A stretch of DNA of 44,565 nucleotides, from contig JBIJDU010000012.1 in assembly GCA_044343935.1 (NCBI GenBank), positions 1 through 44,565 on the forward strand. Reading direction: 5' to 3'. Below, piece by piece: positions 8,046 to 18,600 of the stretch. Each line of letters starts with the position of its first letter. Within the stretch, counting starts at the first letter, position 1. The notes under the pieces are model-generated. The model made no database searches. It was not told where the DNA came from and saw only the letters and a list, made by a program, of their open reading frames with translations. The DNA comes from AcAMD-5 sp044343935. Lineage in GTDB: Bacteria; Actinomycetota; Actinomycetes; S36-B12; UBA5976. A program made the translations under genes and the position numbers.

Positions 8046-9350
8046 TTAATCACCGCTGATTCGTTTGGCTATTGCAGCCCAGTGCGCCGGTAAATCCTCA
8101 CTTAACGCAAGAGTTTCAATTTCTTCGGCTGAATCATTTAATGCGGCTTTGGTGTATTCCACCAAATTCACTAATTTCAGAAATGTTTCTATGCTCAGAC
8201 CGGCAGTATGACAAGCACAACCACCAGTTGGAAGTACGTGATTGGATCCTGCTAGATAATCTCCCAGCGAAACTGGACTGAAATCGCCCACAAAGATGGC
8301 ACCCGCGTTTGTAATTTGTCGAGCAACTGCCGCAGCATTTTCAGTTTGTATTTCCAGGTGCTCTGCTGCATAACTGTCAGCAACTGCAATAGCTTGATCG
8401 ATGCTTTCCACTAAAATGGCTAATGATTGAATTCCTGATAATGCTGCCGTAATCCGATCCATATGCTTAGTTTGAGCGACTTGGACTTTAAGTTGATCGT
8501 TCACATCACTAATCAATTTTTTGCTTGTTGTGATTAGAACTGCTGCTGCTACCACATCGTGCTCTGCCTGAGAAATTAAATCTGCCGCAACAAATTTAGG
8601 GTCGGCCGTGTGATCGGCAATAATTGCAACTTCAGTTGGTCCTGCCTCTGAGTCAAATCCAACTTGACCAGAAAGCGCACGCTTGGCAGCGGTAACATAA
8701 ATATTTCCCGGTCCAGTGATCAAGTCAACTGGTGCACACCCAATCCCAAAAGTTGCCATTGCTATGGCTTGTGCACCGCCCACTGCATAAATCTCAGTTA
8801 CCCCCAGGATGCCGGCGGCTGCCAAAATTGATTGATGCGGCCAACCGTTGTTATCTCGATTTGGCGGACTCATCATCATCATGCTGGAAACGCCAGCCAC
8901 TTGGGCCGGAACTACATTCATTACAACACTTGATGGATACACGGCACGGCCACCTGGAACATATAAACCAACTCGATTAATGGCGACCCATCGAGATGTG
9001 ATGCGACCTCCTGGAATTACCTCAATCTCAATTTCAGCTCTACGCTGCTGTTCGCTTACTTTTCTTACCCTTGCTGCTGCAGTTTTAAGGGCAGCAATGA
9101 AGTCTGGCGATGCGGCGGTAACTGCTGCTTCGATAATTTCTTTGGGAACGCGAAACGCAGGTGGTCTAATCCCATCGAATTTCTCAGTTAGCGCCAGCAC
9201 CGTCTCGCTTGTCCCACTCTTTACTGCAGCGATAATCTCCTTAGTTTGCGGCATCACGGAATCAACGTCAACGCTGGATCGAGGCACTAAACTCTTCGAT
9301 AAACCAGCAGCTGGCCAGTTGACGCCAGTGAGATCCATGACTTGCAGCAT
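8046..9350 (-). CDS. hisD: Histidinol dehydrogenase
   Basis: Zn- and NAD-dependent last enzyme of histidine synthesis, 434 aa. Seen: YVPGGRAVYPSSVVMN, AVGGAQAIAMATFG, DLITGPGNIYVTAAKR, GFDSEAGPTEVAIIAD, the catalytic SYAAEHLEIQT region and NHVLPTGGCACHTAGLS. It heads the hisDCBH-priA operon. The ATG at 9350 has a TAGACT -10 hexamer 7 nt upstream, suggesting a leaderless transcript; an in-frame ATG at 9338 is the alternative. A leaderless start would leave no room for a transcription-attenuation leader. Confidence 0.96.
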   Translation of the reverse strand: MLQVMDLTGVNWPAAGLSKSLVPRSSVDVDSVMPQTKEIIAAVKSGTSETVLALTEKFDGIRPPAFRVPKEIIEAAVTAASPDFIAALKTAAARVRKVSEQQRRAEIEIEVIPGGRITSRWVAINRVGLYVPGGRAVYPSSVVMNVVPAQVAGVSSMMMMSPPNRDNNGWPHQSILAAAGILGVTEIYAVGGAQAIAMATFGIGCAPVDLITGPGNIYVTAAKRALSGQVGFDSEAGPTEVAIIADHTADPKFVAADLISQAEHDVVAAAVLITTSKKLISDVNDQLKVQVAQTKHMDRITAALSGIQSLAILVESIDQAIAVADSYAAEHLEIQTENAAAVARQITNAGAIFVGDFSPVSLGDYLAGSNHVLPTGGCACHTAGLSIETFLKLVNLVEYTKAALNDSAEEIETLALSEDLPAHWAAIAKRISGD

Positions 9351-9385
9351 GCGGATTAGTCTAGAAGGTTTAGGCTAATCTCGTT
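9351..9385. promoter_or_regulatory. 35-bp divergent promoter region between hisD and the LON-domain gene
   Basis: Minus-strand TAGACT (9358-9363) is 7 nt before the hisD ATG. On the plus strand TAGGCT (9371-9376) or TAATCT (9376-9381) precedes the LON gene ATG at 9386 by 9 or 4 nt. Both -10 regions fit in 35 bp, so the -35 contacts would fall inside the opposite gene. Confidence 0.5.
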
Positions 9386-10069
9386 ATGCAAGATGAGAAC
9401 GCCACGTCTAATGCCCCGCTGCTGCGAATTCCGCTGTTTCCGTTGCCAACTGTATTGGTGCCTGGCCTAGTTATGCCCCTGATGCTTTTTGAGCCAAAAT
9501 ACCTAAAGCTAGCTGAAAACTTGATGGAACAAGATGAAACTGAGCGATATTTTGGTATCGTCAAAACAATTCCAAAAACAGTTGGCACCTCGGATATTTC
9601 AATCAATACCATTGGCACAATTGCCCAAGTTCAATCCATGGAGCTGCTGCCGGATGGAAAATGGGACATGGTCGCTGTAGGTAATCGAAAGTTTAGAATT
9701 ATTGAACTGTATCAAGACTTGGCATACCTCACAGCTGACGTCGAACTGCTACCTGAAGAAACCCAAGCAGATGAACCCGATGATGAAGTATTAAGCAAAA
9801 CCATAACTGCATTTGATGAATATCGAGAACTCTTGGGGGTCTCTATTCAAGACAATGAGGAATTGCCAGTCGAGGGACAGACATTGTCCTATTTGATTAC
9901 AGCAGCCGCCATGTTAAGTCTAGATGAAAAGCAAGCCTTACTTGAGATTCATTCATCACGGGGTAGATTGCAAAAGTTAACTAAAATTTTAAATCGTGAG
10001 GTATCAATAATTTCTCAACTCAGGTGTTTTCCAACATACGAGCCAGACCTGCAAGTTAGTCTTAACTAA
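9386..10069 (+). CDS. LON-substrate-binding-domain protein (stand-alone LonN)
   Basis: A 227-aa protein consisting of a LON N-terminal domain without the ATPase or protease parts. Seen: LLRIPLFPLPTVLVPGLVMPL followed by LMLFEPKYLKLAENLME, then GTIAQVQSMELLPDGKWDMV and GNRKFRI, the usual order for this family; the C-terminal half is helical and acidic. Stand-alone members are widespread and poorly characterised; a substrate-binding or adaptor role is inferred. Its 3' end overlaps dnaE by 8 bp, tail to tail. Confidence 0.88.
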   Translation: MQDENATSNAPLLRIPLFPLPTVLVPGLVMPLMLFEPKYLKLAENLMEQDETERYFGIVKTIPKTVGTSDISINTIGTIAQVQSMELLPDGKWDMVAVGNRKFRIIELYQDLAYLTADVELLPEETQADEPDDEVLSKTITAFDEYRELLGVSIQDNEELPVEGQTLSYLITAAAMLSLDEKQALLEIHSSRGRLQKLTKILNREVSIISQLRCFPTYEPDLQVSLN

Positions 10070-13000
10070 CTAATGTTTTTGGTGGCGTCAAACAGTTTGC
10101 TCCCAACAATTGCTTTAGGTCTCCATAGAGTCCGGGGCTAACTGAAACACTTAAGTTAGCGTCTAACCTCAGTGCAGTGGTGTGGTCAGCATGAATCACT
10201 TCTAACTGCACTTCAGTGGTGCCTGGGTGGCTGGCTAAAACAGCCTTTAATTTTTCAACGAGCGGTGGAATCAACCGTTGCGCGGGCACATACAAGCGAA
10301 GAGCGCCAACTGGTATTTCTTGAAATTGCGGAATGGAAATCTCAAGTGCGACAAACTTGGGAGCATCTTCTTCTCGCTTATCAAGTCGACCTCGAATTTG
10401 AATAATTGAATCCGGCGCAATTAATTGCCCATATTGGGAATAAGTTTGTGGAAAGACCATTACATCGATAACGCCATCTAATGACTCTAAGGTAACAATC
10501 GCCCAAGAAGCGCCTTGTTTGGTCACCTTACGCTGTAACCCAGAAACCATTCCAGCAACTTGTACTGCCCGATCATGCGGTAATTCGTCGTTTTGAATAT
10601 CAGCAATTGAAACATCACTATTTGCACTAATCACATGCTCTAATCCAAATAGTGGATGATCGCTTACGTACAAACCAAGCATTTCGCGCTCGTAATTGAG
10701 GAGCAATGATTTATCCCATTCCGGAAGATCAGGAATAGTGACCACTTGATTGGTGGTATTGGGTTCATTAATGCCACCAAATAGATCAAATTGACCCACG
10801 GCTTCAGCTCGCTTCATATCGGTAACAGCATCAATAGCATCGATATGAATTGCAAGCAATGCTCGTCTAGCATGATTCAACGAGTCAAACGCTCCGGCTT
10901 TAATAAGTGATTCTAATACTCGTTTATTGCATACGCTCAATTCAACTTTATCTAGGAAGTCCTGAAACGATGTAAACACTCCCTTAGATTCTCGAGTCCG
11001 AACAATACTTTCAACCACGCCTTCACCAACATTTCGAACGGCCGAAAGACCAAAGCGAACGTCTTGACCCACCGTGGTGAAATCAACAAATGAGGCATTG
11101 ACATCAGGCGGCAACACGCTTACTCCCATCCGCCTTGCTTCATTTAAGTAAATCGCCATCTTGTCTTTATCGTCTTTAACACTGGTCAGCAACGCTGCCA
11201 TGTATTCCGCTGGATAGTTAGCTTTCAAGAAAGCAGTCCAATATGAAACTAAACCATATCCAGCAGAGTGGGCCTTATTAAAAGCGTAATCGCTGAAAGG
11301 AACCAATACGTCCCAAAGTTTTTTAATCGCTGCTTCACTGAAACCGCGCTCCACCATGCCAGCTTTAAACGGTTCAAATTCCTTTTCCAGTTTATCTTTC
11401 TGCTTCTTACCCATCGCTCGGCGCAGCAGATCTGCAGTTCCTAAGGTGTAACCTGCTAATTTCTGAGCGATCGCCATTACCTGCTCTTGATAAACAATTA
11501 AACCGTAGGTCTCATCCAAGATCTCAGCTAATGGTTCAGCTAATTCTGGGTGGAGCGGTGTATTTGGCTCCCTACCATTTTTCCGGTTGGCGTAATCAAT
11601 ATGTGCATTTGCCCCCATAGGACCAGGTCGATAAAGTGCAATAACAGCTGAGATATCATCAAATGAATCAGGTTGCAGCAGCTTTAATAAAGCTCGCATG
11701 GGCCCGCCATCAAGCTGGAACACTCCTAAGGTCTCACCTTTAGAGAGCAATTCAAAAGTTTTAGGATCATCCAGGGTTAAAGCCTCGAGCACAAATTCCT
11801 CGCCTTTGTTGCGCTTTATGTTAGCTAAGCATTCATCTAAAACCGTCAAGTTACGTAACCCAAGGAAATCCATCTTGAGCAAACCGAGTGCTTCACAGGC
11901 ACCCATATCAAATTGAGTAATGATGGAACCGTCATCGCGACGCCAAATCGGAATCACATCAAGGAGTGGTTCACGGCTGAGAATTACACCTGCTGCATGA
12001 ACACCCGGTTGCCGTTTTAGCCCTTCAAAGCCTCGTGCTGTGTCAACTACCTTTGTCACATCTGGATCAGTTTCATATAAACTACGGAATTCCGCGCCTT
12101 CTTGGTAACGCGAATGCGTGGAATCGAACATCTCTTTCAGTGAAACATCTTTGCCCATAATTGGTTGCGGCATTACTTTTGTGATTCGATCTGAAATGGC
12201 ATATGGATAACCAAGCACTCGAGCGGAATCTTTTACCGCAGCTTTGGCTTTAATGGTGCCATAAGTAACAATTTGAGCTACTCGATCATCCCCATACTTA
12301 TCGGTGGCATATCGAATCATTTCAGAGCGACGACGCTCATCGAAATCAATGTCAATGTCAGGCATTGAAACACGCTCTGGGTTTAAGAATCGTTCAAACA
12401 ACAGACCATGCTTGATTGGGTCTAGTTCGGTAATTCCAAGTGCCCACGAAATTACTGAGCCAGCGGCAGAGCCACGACCCGGACCAACTCGAATTGAATT
12501 CGCTTTGGCATGACGAACTAAATCGGCAACTACCAAAAAATAACCTGGAAATCCCATTTGTGAAACAACTGAAACCTCATATTTTGCCTGCTTAACATGC
12601 TGTTCCGTCGGTTTACCATTAAAACGTTGATGCAGTCCACGTTCAACTTCCTGAACCAACCAAGTTTCCTCGGTCTGCCCGGCCGGCACTGGAAACTGCG
12701 GCAATAAATTGGCACCTTCATTAAATTCAACGTGGCAGCGTTCAGCTATCGCCAAGGTATTAGTTAGCGCCTCTGGGTAGTCACCCCAAACTTGTTTCAT
12801 CTCAGCTGCAGATTTGATGTAGAAATCTCGGGCATCGAACTTAAATCGATTGGGATCTGCCATTGTAGTTCGCGTTCCAATACAAAGCAGCGCTTCATGT
12901 GCATCCGCATCCTTAGCATGAACATAATGTGTGTCATTTGTGGCAAGTAGTGGAAGTTTCAATTCTTTAGCCAATCGCAGCAAATCATCTCGATGGCGTC

Positions 13001-13601
13001 GTTCGATATCAATACCATGATCCATTAACTCACAAAAGAAATTATCTTTCCCAAATATCTCTTGTAATTTGGCTGCCGTCGCTTTTGCTTTGTCATATTT
13101 ACCAGCCTGCAACCAACGATTTACTTCACCGCTTGGACAACCAGTAGTTGCGATTAGTCCGTGTGCATAGCGCTCTAGTAACTCAAAGTCCATTCTCGGT
13201 TTGTAGTAATAGCCCTCAAGGCTGGCAAGCGAAGATAACCTGAATAAATTGTGCATCCCCTCGGTGGTTTCACTTAGTAAGGTGATGTGGGTGTAGGCAC
13301 TACTTCCTCGTGTTAAGCCTTCCGAAACATCTTCTAACCCTGCTGCGCCAAATTCAAAAGGAGTTCGATTTGCTCTTCCTTGGGGTGCGTAGTAACCCTC
13401 TAATCCAATGATTGGATTTACCCCAGCTGCTTTGTTCTTTTTATAAAACTCATATGCGCCAAACAAATAACCATGATCGGTAATTGCCACTGCTGGCATC
13501 TGCTGCCGTGCAACTTCAGCAACTAGATCATCTAATCTGGCCGCACCATCAAGCATTGAGTACTCCGTGTGTACATGTAAATGCACAAACGAGTCACTCA
13601 T
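10062..13601 (-). CDS. dnaE: DNA polymerase III alpha subunit with intact PHP domain
   Basis: The replicative polymerase, 1179 aa, DnaE1 type. The order is a PHP domain (1-280), a C-family palm with catalytic PDIDIDFDERRR near residue 400, fingers with PGVHAAGVILS and PGPMGANAHIDYANRK, tandem helix-hairpin-helix, and a C-terminal OB domain. All nine metal ligands expected of an active PHP exonuclease can be placed: H9, H11, D18, H43, E68, H105, C155, D223 and H225. This suggests built-in proofreading, as in mycobacterial DnaE1. GGAGG lies about 10 nt before the ATG at 13601. It is separated from the rluD gene by 71 bp. Confidence 0.97.
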   Translation of the reverse strand: MSDSFVHLHVHTEYSMLDGAARLDDLVAEVARQQMPAVAITDHGYLFGAYEFYKKNKAAGVNPIIGLEGYYAPQGRANRTPFEFGAAGLEDVSEGLTRGSSAYTHITLLSETTEGMHNLFRLSSLASLEGYYYKPRMDFELLERYAHGLIATTGCPSGEVNRWLQAGKYDKAKATAAKLQEIFGKDNFFCELMDHGIDIERRHRDDLLRLAKELKLPLLATNDTHYVHAKDADAHEALLCIGTRTTMADPNRFKFDARDFYIKSAAEMKQVWGDYPEALTNTLAIAERCHVEFNEGANLLPQFPVPAGQTEETWLVQEVERGLHQRFNGKPTEQHVKQAKYEVSVVSQMGFPGYFLVVADLVRHAKANSIRVGPGRGSAAGSVISWALGITELDPIKHGLLFERFLNPERVSMPDIDIDFDERRRSEMIRYATDKYGDDRVAQIVTYGTIKAKAAVKDSARVLGYPYAISDRITKVMPQPIMGKDVSLKEMFDSTHSRYQEGAEFRSLYETDPDVTKVVDTARGFEGLKRQPGVHAAGVILSREPLLDVIPIWRRDDGSIITQFDMGACEALGLLKMDFLGLRNLTVLDECLANIKRNKGEEFVLEALTLDDPKTFELLSKGETLGVFQLDGGPMRALLKLLQPDSFDDISAVIALYRPGPMGANAHIDYANRKNGREPNTPLHPELAEPLAEILDETYGLIVYQEQVMAIAQKLAGYTLGTADLLRRAMGKKQKDKLEKEFEPFKAGMVERGFSEAAIKKLWDVLVPFSDYAFNKAHSAGYGLVSYWTAFLKANYPAEYMAALLTSVKDDKDKMAIYLNEARRMGVSVLPPDVNASFVDFTTVGQDVRFGLSAVRNVGEGVVESIVRTRESKGVFTSFQDFLDKVELSVCNKRVLESLIKAGAFDSLNHARRALLAIHIDAIDAVTDMKRAEAVGQFDLFGGINEPNTTNQVVTIPDLPEWDKSLLLNYEREMLGLYVSDHPLFGLEHVISANSDVSIADIQNDELPHDRAVQVAGMVSGLQRKVTKQGASWAIVTLESLDGVIDVMVFPQTYSQYGQLIAPDSIIQIRGRLDKREEDAPKFVALEISIPQFQEIPVGALRLYVPAQRLIPPLVEKLKAVLASHPGTTEVQLEVIHADHTTALRLDANLSVSVSPGLYGDLKQLLGANCLTPPKTLVS

Positions 13602-13672
13602 CTTGTTTTCCCTCCAAAGCCAGTCTTGCTACCCTAATGAAATCCAACTCAAACTGTGGCATTGCCGCCCCG

Positions 13673-14608
13673 TCAATTCAATGTGTTTGCCAACAGATCT
13701 TGTGCAGCCGCAAGATCTGGTGCCAATTCCGCCGAAAACTGCACCCGTTCATTGGTGGTTGGATGAGTAAATTCAAGTTCTGCAGCATGCAGCCATTGTC
13801 TTCTTAATCCCAATTTGGCCGCCAGAGTTGGGTCTGCACCATAGGTGAGATCCCCCACGCATGGATGGCGAACTGCTGCCATGTGAACGCGAATCTGATG
13901 GGTTCGACCAGTTTCTAGTTCCACTCGTAGTAACGATGCATACCGATACATTTCCAGGGTGTCGTAGTGCGTAATGCTGGGCCGGCCGCCTGCCACAACA
14001 GCAAAGCGATAGTCAGCCCCAGGATGCCTGCCAATTGGTGCATCGATCGTGCCAGAGGCAGGGTCTGGATATCCCTGCACGATTGTCAAATATATCTTTG
14101 AAACACTTCGTTCTTTAAATTGTCGTTTAAGTGAAGAGTATGCGGATTCACTTTTGGCAACAACCATTACCCCGCTAGTGCCAACATCTAATCGCTGCAC
14201 AATCCCCTGACGCTCTGCCGCGCCACTTGTACTAATCCGGTGCCCTTGCTGCAATAAGCGCTCTAAGACATTAGGGCCATGCCAACCAACTGAGGAATGT
14301 GCTGCCACGCCAGCTGGCTTATTCACCACAACTAAATCATCATCGGAATAAAGCACTGGAATTTCAACGGCAAAATCTGCGGCAATCAATTCTGGTTCGG
14401 CCAGCGATGCCGGTTGAGGCAAAATTTCAATCAAGTCTGCTAACTGCACGCGGTAACTTCTTGAACCAGGTTTTCCGTTTACTTTAACTAGGTTGTCATC
14501 AATCAAGTCAGCGGCAGCAGTTCGTGAAATCTCCATCAATGTAGCTATCGCAACATCTAGCCGCTCGCCAGAAATTTCACGGATTACTTCAAAACTAGCC
14601 GTTGACAT
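13673..14608 (-). CDS. rluD: RluD-family 23S rRNA pseudouridine synthase
   Basis: Converts specific uridines of large-subunit rRNA to pseudouridine. It is 311 aa when started at MSTASFEVIREISGERLDV (ATG 14608, with GAAGG 5 nt upstream). It has an N-terminal S4 RNA-binding domain (residues 10-65) and a catalytic domain with the Asp in GIVQRLDVGTSGVMVVAK, then ELETGRTHQIRVHMA and HPCVGDLTYG. It overlaps the end of lspA by 14 bp; lspA-rluD linkage is common in bacteria. The exact target uridines are inferred from the family. Confidence 0.93.
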   Translation of the reverse strand: MSTASFEVIREISGERLDVAIATLMEISRTAAADLIDDNLVKVNGKPGSRSYRVQLADLIEILPQPASLAEPELIAADFAVEIPVLYSDDDLVVVNKPAGVAAHSSVGWHGPNVLERLLQQGHRISTSGAAERQGIVQRLDVGTSGVMVVAKSESAYSSLKRQFKERSVSKIYLTIVQGYPDPASGTIDAPIGRHPGADYRFAVVAGGRPSITHYDTLEMYRYASLLRVELETGRTHQIRVHMAAVRHPCVGDLTYGADPTLAAKLGLRRQWLHAAELEFTHPTTNERVQFSAELAPDLAAAQDLLANTLN

Positions 14609-15104
14609 TTTGGCCTTCAGGATCTCGTTTTGAAATTGTGGCATAAATTAAAGTGATTGCAGCAAACGTAATACAGATGTCAGCAAAATTAAATACTGGA
14701 AATGTACCAACTGAAATAAAATCAACAACATGTCCACGAAGCGGTGACGGTGGTTGAAAAATTCGATCAATCAAGTTGCCTGTCGCGCCACTTAAAAGCA
14801 AAGTAACGGCAACTGCCCACACTGGGTCAGCAACTTTGAAACTCCAGCGGATCAATCCCGCCACAACGGTTATTGCAATTAGCGAGATAAAAAAAGTTAG
14901 ATTCTGGCCCAAGCCAAATGCAGCACCAGAGTTAGAAACAAATACAAACCGCAACAAATCGGCATTACTAGACTCAGATATTGGACCCAGCAACACAATT
15001 GGTGATTTGCCACGTAGTTCAGCGAGCACCCAAAGCTTGATCAATTGATCAACCAGAATCAACAACACTGCCGTACTAAAAATAGGTACGGCGTAACGTT
15101 TCAC
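14595..15104 (-). CDS. lspA: Lipoprotein signal peptidase (signal peptidase II)
   Basis: Membrane aspartic peptidase that removes signal peptides from prolipoproteins, 169 aa with four membrane segments. Seen: LVDQLIKLWV, VSNSGAAFGLGQ, and the catalytic Asp pair in GATGNLIDRIF and FNFADICITFA. It starts with GTG at 15104 directly after the TAA of the TraR-family gene, so it depends on that transcript. Likely substrates in this window are the lipoproteins at 22293 and 43711. Confidence 0.95.
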   Translation of the reverse strand: MKRYAVPIFSTAVLLILVDQLIKLWVLAELRGKSPIVLLGPISESSNADLLRFVFVSNSGAAFGLGQNLTFFISLIAITVVAGLIRWSFKVADPVWAVAVTLLLSGATGNLIDRIFQPPSPLRGHVVDFISVGTFPVFNFADICITFAAITLIYATISKRDPEGQNVNG

Positions 15105-15512
15105 TTAGCCCTGCGCCTCTTCGGCTTTTTTGCACTCAACACATTGAGTTGCCCGTGGATACGCCAACAATCTTGCTTTTCCAATAGGTTGATTACAGTT
15201 ATCGCAGATGCCATATTCGCCACGATCAAATCGAGTCAAGGCTTCTTGGATTTGCATTAACTGTTCCTTGGCATTTTCAATAATGCCCAATTGATACTCT
15301 CGCTCAACCATGTAACTGCCAGCCTCGGCCTGATCATCGCTGGTATCTCCCATGCCAGCGGCAATCGCTGCTGCTTGCGCTTCAGCGGCTGCCATCTCTT
15401 CGGTTAGCTCCGCCAGGTCAGCCGCCAATGCGCTTCGAACCGATTCAACGTCTTTTTCGCTCCAAGCTCGCTCACCCTTGCGGGTTGGCAGCGCGTTTGG
15501 GTCCTTTGCCAT
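15105..15512 (-). CDS. TraR/DksA-family C4 zinc-finger protein
   Basis: A 135-aa protein: a long helical N-terminal region (ELTEEMAAAEAQAAAIAAG, probably coiled coil) and a C-terminal zinc finger CDNC-x17-CVEC. This is the TraR/DksA fold; relatives bind the RNA polymerase secondary channel, and actinobacterial members often lie just upstream of lspA. I chose the ATG at 15512 because GGAGG lies 5 nt upstream; a TTG four codons earlier contains that site. The acidic coiled-coil tip of DksA is not clearly recognisable, so DksA-like activity is uncertain. Confidence 0.88.
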   Translation of the reverse strand: MAKDPNALPTRKGERAWSEKDVESVRSALAADLAELTEEMAAAEAQAAAIAAGMGDTSDDQAEAGSYMVEREYQLGIIENAKEQLMQIQEALTRFDRGEYGICDNCNQPIGKARLLAYPRATQCVECKKAEEAQG

Positions 15513-15650
15513 AGCAGCCTCCAATTTTAATCAGCGCGGTACTGTACTTCAGATTAGCGACATTTGGCGCTGGCTTGGCGCCCGATCGACAAGGTAAGAC
15601 TACGCCACGCGGTATCGTGCCGCCCTAACCAAGTTAATCGCTGGAGCGCA

Positions 15651-18600
15651 ATGACCCGATACAACGAGATCGCCCCTCGCGTTGACCTACCTGCGCTGGA
15701 AGCACAGGTGCTGCAGTTTTGGAACCAGCAGGACATTTTTGCGCGCTCAATGGCGCAATCTGCGGGCAAGCCACGTTGGGTGTTCTACGAAGGTCCGCCT
15801 ACTGCTAATGGCATGCCCGGCGCGCATCACGTTGAAGCTAGAACATTTAAGGACATCTTCCCCCGCTATCGCACCATGAAAGGTTTTCATGTTGAGCGCC
15901 GCGCTGGGTGGGATTGTCACGGCTTGCCAGTTGAAATTGAGGTTGAAAAAGAACTTAAGTTCAGCGGCAAGAAAGATATTGAGACATATGGCATTGCGGC
16001 ATTTAACGCGAAATGTCGAGAGTCGGTGCTGCGCCATGTCGATGCCTTTACCCAGATGACTGAGCGCATGGGGTATTGGGTGGATTTTGATAACGCCTAC
16101 TGGACCATGGATGCGAATTACATTGAGTCAGTTTGGTGGTCCTTAAAGCAAATTCATCAACGCGGATTGCTAGTTGAAGATTATCGAGTAAGTCCCTATT
16201 GCCCGCGATGCGGTACTGGCTTATCTGATCATGAGTTAGCACAGGGATATCGAGATGTAGTAGATGAATCTGCCTATGTCCGGATGCCAATTACCCGCGG
16301 ACCAATGCTTGAAAAGTATGAGAATTTAACGCTAATTGCTTGGACAACGACACCATGGACTCTGGTTTCTAACACTGCTTGCGCCGTTGGTAACGAGCTG
16401 AATTACAGCATCGCCAAAGTTGATGGTGCGCATTTAGTGGTCGCAACTGAACTAGTTACTTCAGTGCTGGGCGAAGAAGTTGAGATTGTGGCAACTGTGC
16501 TGGGTTCTGCGTTAGTTGGGCATCATTATCAGCGACCATTTGATTGGGTTGATTTTTCGGAATATGACTCACCGCACTTACACACCGTGCTACATGCTGA
16601 TTTTGTTACTACTGCTGATGGCACTGGCATAGTGCACGAAGCACCTGCATTTGGTGCGGAAGATTTAGAACTTTGTCGACCACTTGGTTTGCCAGTTGTT
16701 AATCCGGTAAATCCTGATGGCAAATTTGCTGCCGCAGTTCCAGTTGTCGGCGGGGTCTTCTTTAAAGATGCGGATGAATTGGTGCTCGCCGAACTCGCTA
16801 AAGCTGGTCTGCTTTGGCAGCAAGCGGCCTATCCTCACTCTTATCCGCATTGTTGGCGCTGTAGCACCAGATTGATTTATTACGCGCAGCCAAGTTGGTA
16901 CATCCGCACCACCGCCATCAAAGCAGATCTGTTAGCGCAAAATGAAAAAACTAATTGGTTCCCAAATAACATCAAATGGGGTCGGTATGGTGATTGGCTA
17001 AATAACAACATTGACTGGGCGCTATCTCGAAACCGCTATTGGGGCACACCACTGCCAATCTGGCGCTGCGAACAAGGTCACCAAACTGCAATTGAATCTC
17101 GGGCTGAGCTATCCGCACTCACTGACAAGGATTTAACTGAACTTGATCCACATCGGCCCTTTATTGATGAGATAACTTTCCCGTGCCCCCAATGCCATCA
17201 AGTGGCAACGCGAGTGCCAGAGGTAATTGATGTTTGGTATGACTCTGGCGCGATGCCATTTGCACAATGGGGTGCGCCACATCGAAACCACAAAGAGTTT
17301 CAGCAGAATTATCCGGCCGATTACATTTGTGAGGCAATTGATCAAACTAGAGGCTGGTTTTATTCCCAGATGGCAATTGGCACCTTGCTGTTCAATCAAT
17401 CCTCATTTAAGAATGTGGTTTGCCTAGGTCATATTCAAGATGAAGCTGGTAGAAAAATGAGCAAGAGTCTTGGCAACGTGCTCAATCCGATGGATTTGAT
17501 GGATCAACATGGTGCCGATGCACTGCGTTGGTTCATGCTTGCAACCGGCTCCCCTTGGCAAGCTAGGCGGTTAGGTCATGCCACATTGCAAGAAATTGTC
17601 CGAAAAAATCTGCTGACCTATTGGGCAACTGCTTCATTTCAGGCGCTCTATGGTCGAATTGCTAATTTCAATTATCAAGATGTACCTGAAGTAGCTACCC
17701 GACCATTAATTGATCGTTGGCTGGTGAGCCAAACAAATAAATTAGCATTAGAAGTTGATGAAGCATTGGATCAATTTGATACCCAGCGCGGTGGCAAATT
17801 GATTGCTGACTTTATTGATGACCTAAGCAATTGGTATGTCCGCCGAAACCGTCGCCGCTTCTGGGATGGCGATGTTGCTGCACTAGCCACACTGCACGAA
17901 TCATTACGAACACTTACCTTGGTAATAGCGCCCTTTACGCCTTTTATTGCCGACAAAATTTGGCAGGATTTATTTGTTCCAACTACCGACGCGCAAACTC
18001 CGTCGGTGCATCTAGCAAGTTGGCCCACCGTTGAGGTCAAATTAATTGATCCCAAATTAGATCAGCAGATGAAAGTTGTGCGCAGCGTAGTTGAGTTGGG
18101 TCGAACTGCTCGCGCTGAATCAAAGACAAAAACTAGACAGCCACTTGCCCGCGCGCTGATTTCAACTGCAGCATGGCAACTGCTTTCTGACGAATTGCGC
18201 GATCAGATTGCCGCCGAGTTGAATGTCAAACAACTAGATGAAATCAGCAGTGAGGGCGAACTGGTTAATTGGAGCGTGAAGGGTAATTTTAAAAATCTTG
18301 GAATTAAACACGGTGCCGCCACCCAACAAGTGGCAGCTGCAATAGCGACAGCCGATGCCGGGGAGTTAGTAGCTGAACTTAATCGCAATGGTTCAGTCCA
18401 ACTTAAAGTTGGTGATTCTCAAATCGAGGTTTCGCAAACAGATGTCATCATCACCGAGACACCATCTTCTGGCTGGTCAGTTGCATCTGCCGATGGCATT
18501 TCGGTAGCGCTAGACCTCACGTTGTCTAGTGAATTGATTGCGGAGGGAATTGCCCGCGAAGTAATTCGTTTAGTGCAAGATTCGCGCAAATCCGCGGGTT

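Noticed and set aside
9351..9385. Histidine-type attenuator in front of hisD
   Set aside because: Only 35 bp separate hisD from the divergent gene, there is no run of His codons, and the -10 box sits 7 nt from the start codon.
15513..15650. T-box riboswitch upstream of ileS
   Set aside because: The GC-rich stretch has a small hairpin (GCGG/CCGC) but no T-box consensus or clear specifier stem, and only 138 bp are available.
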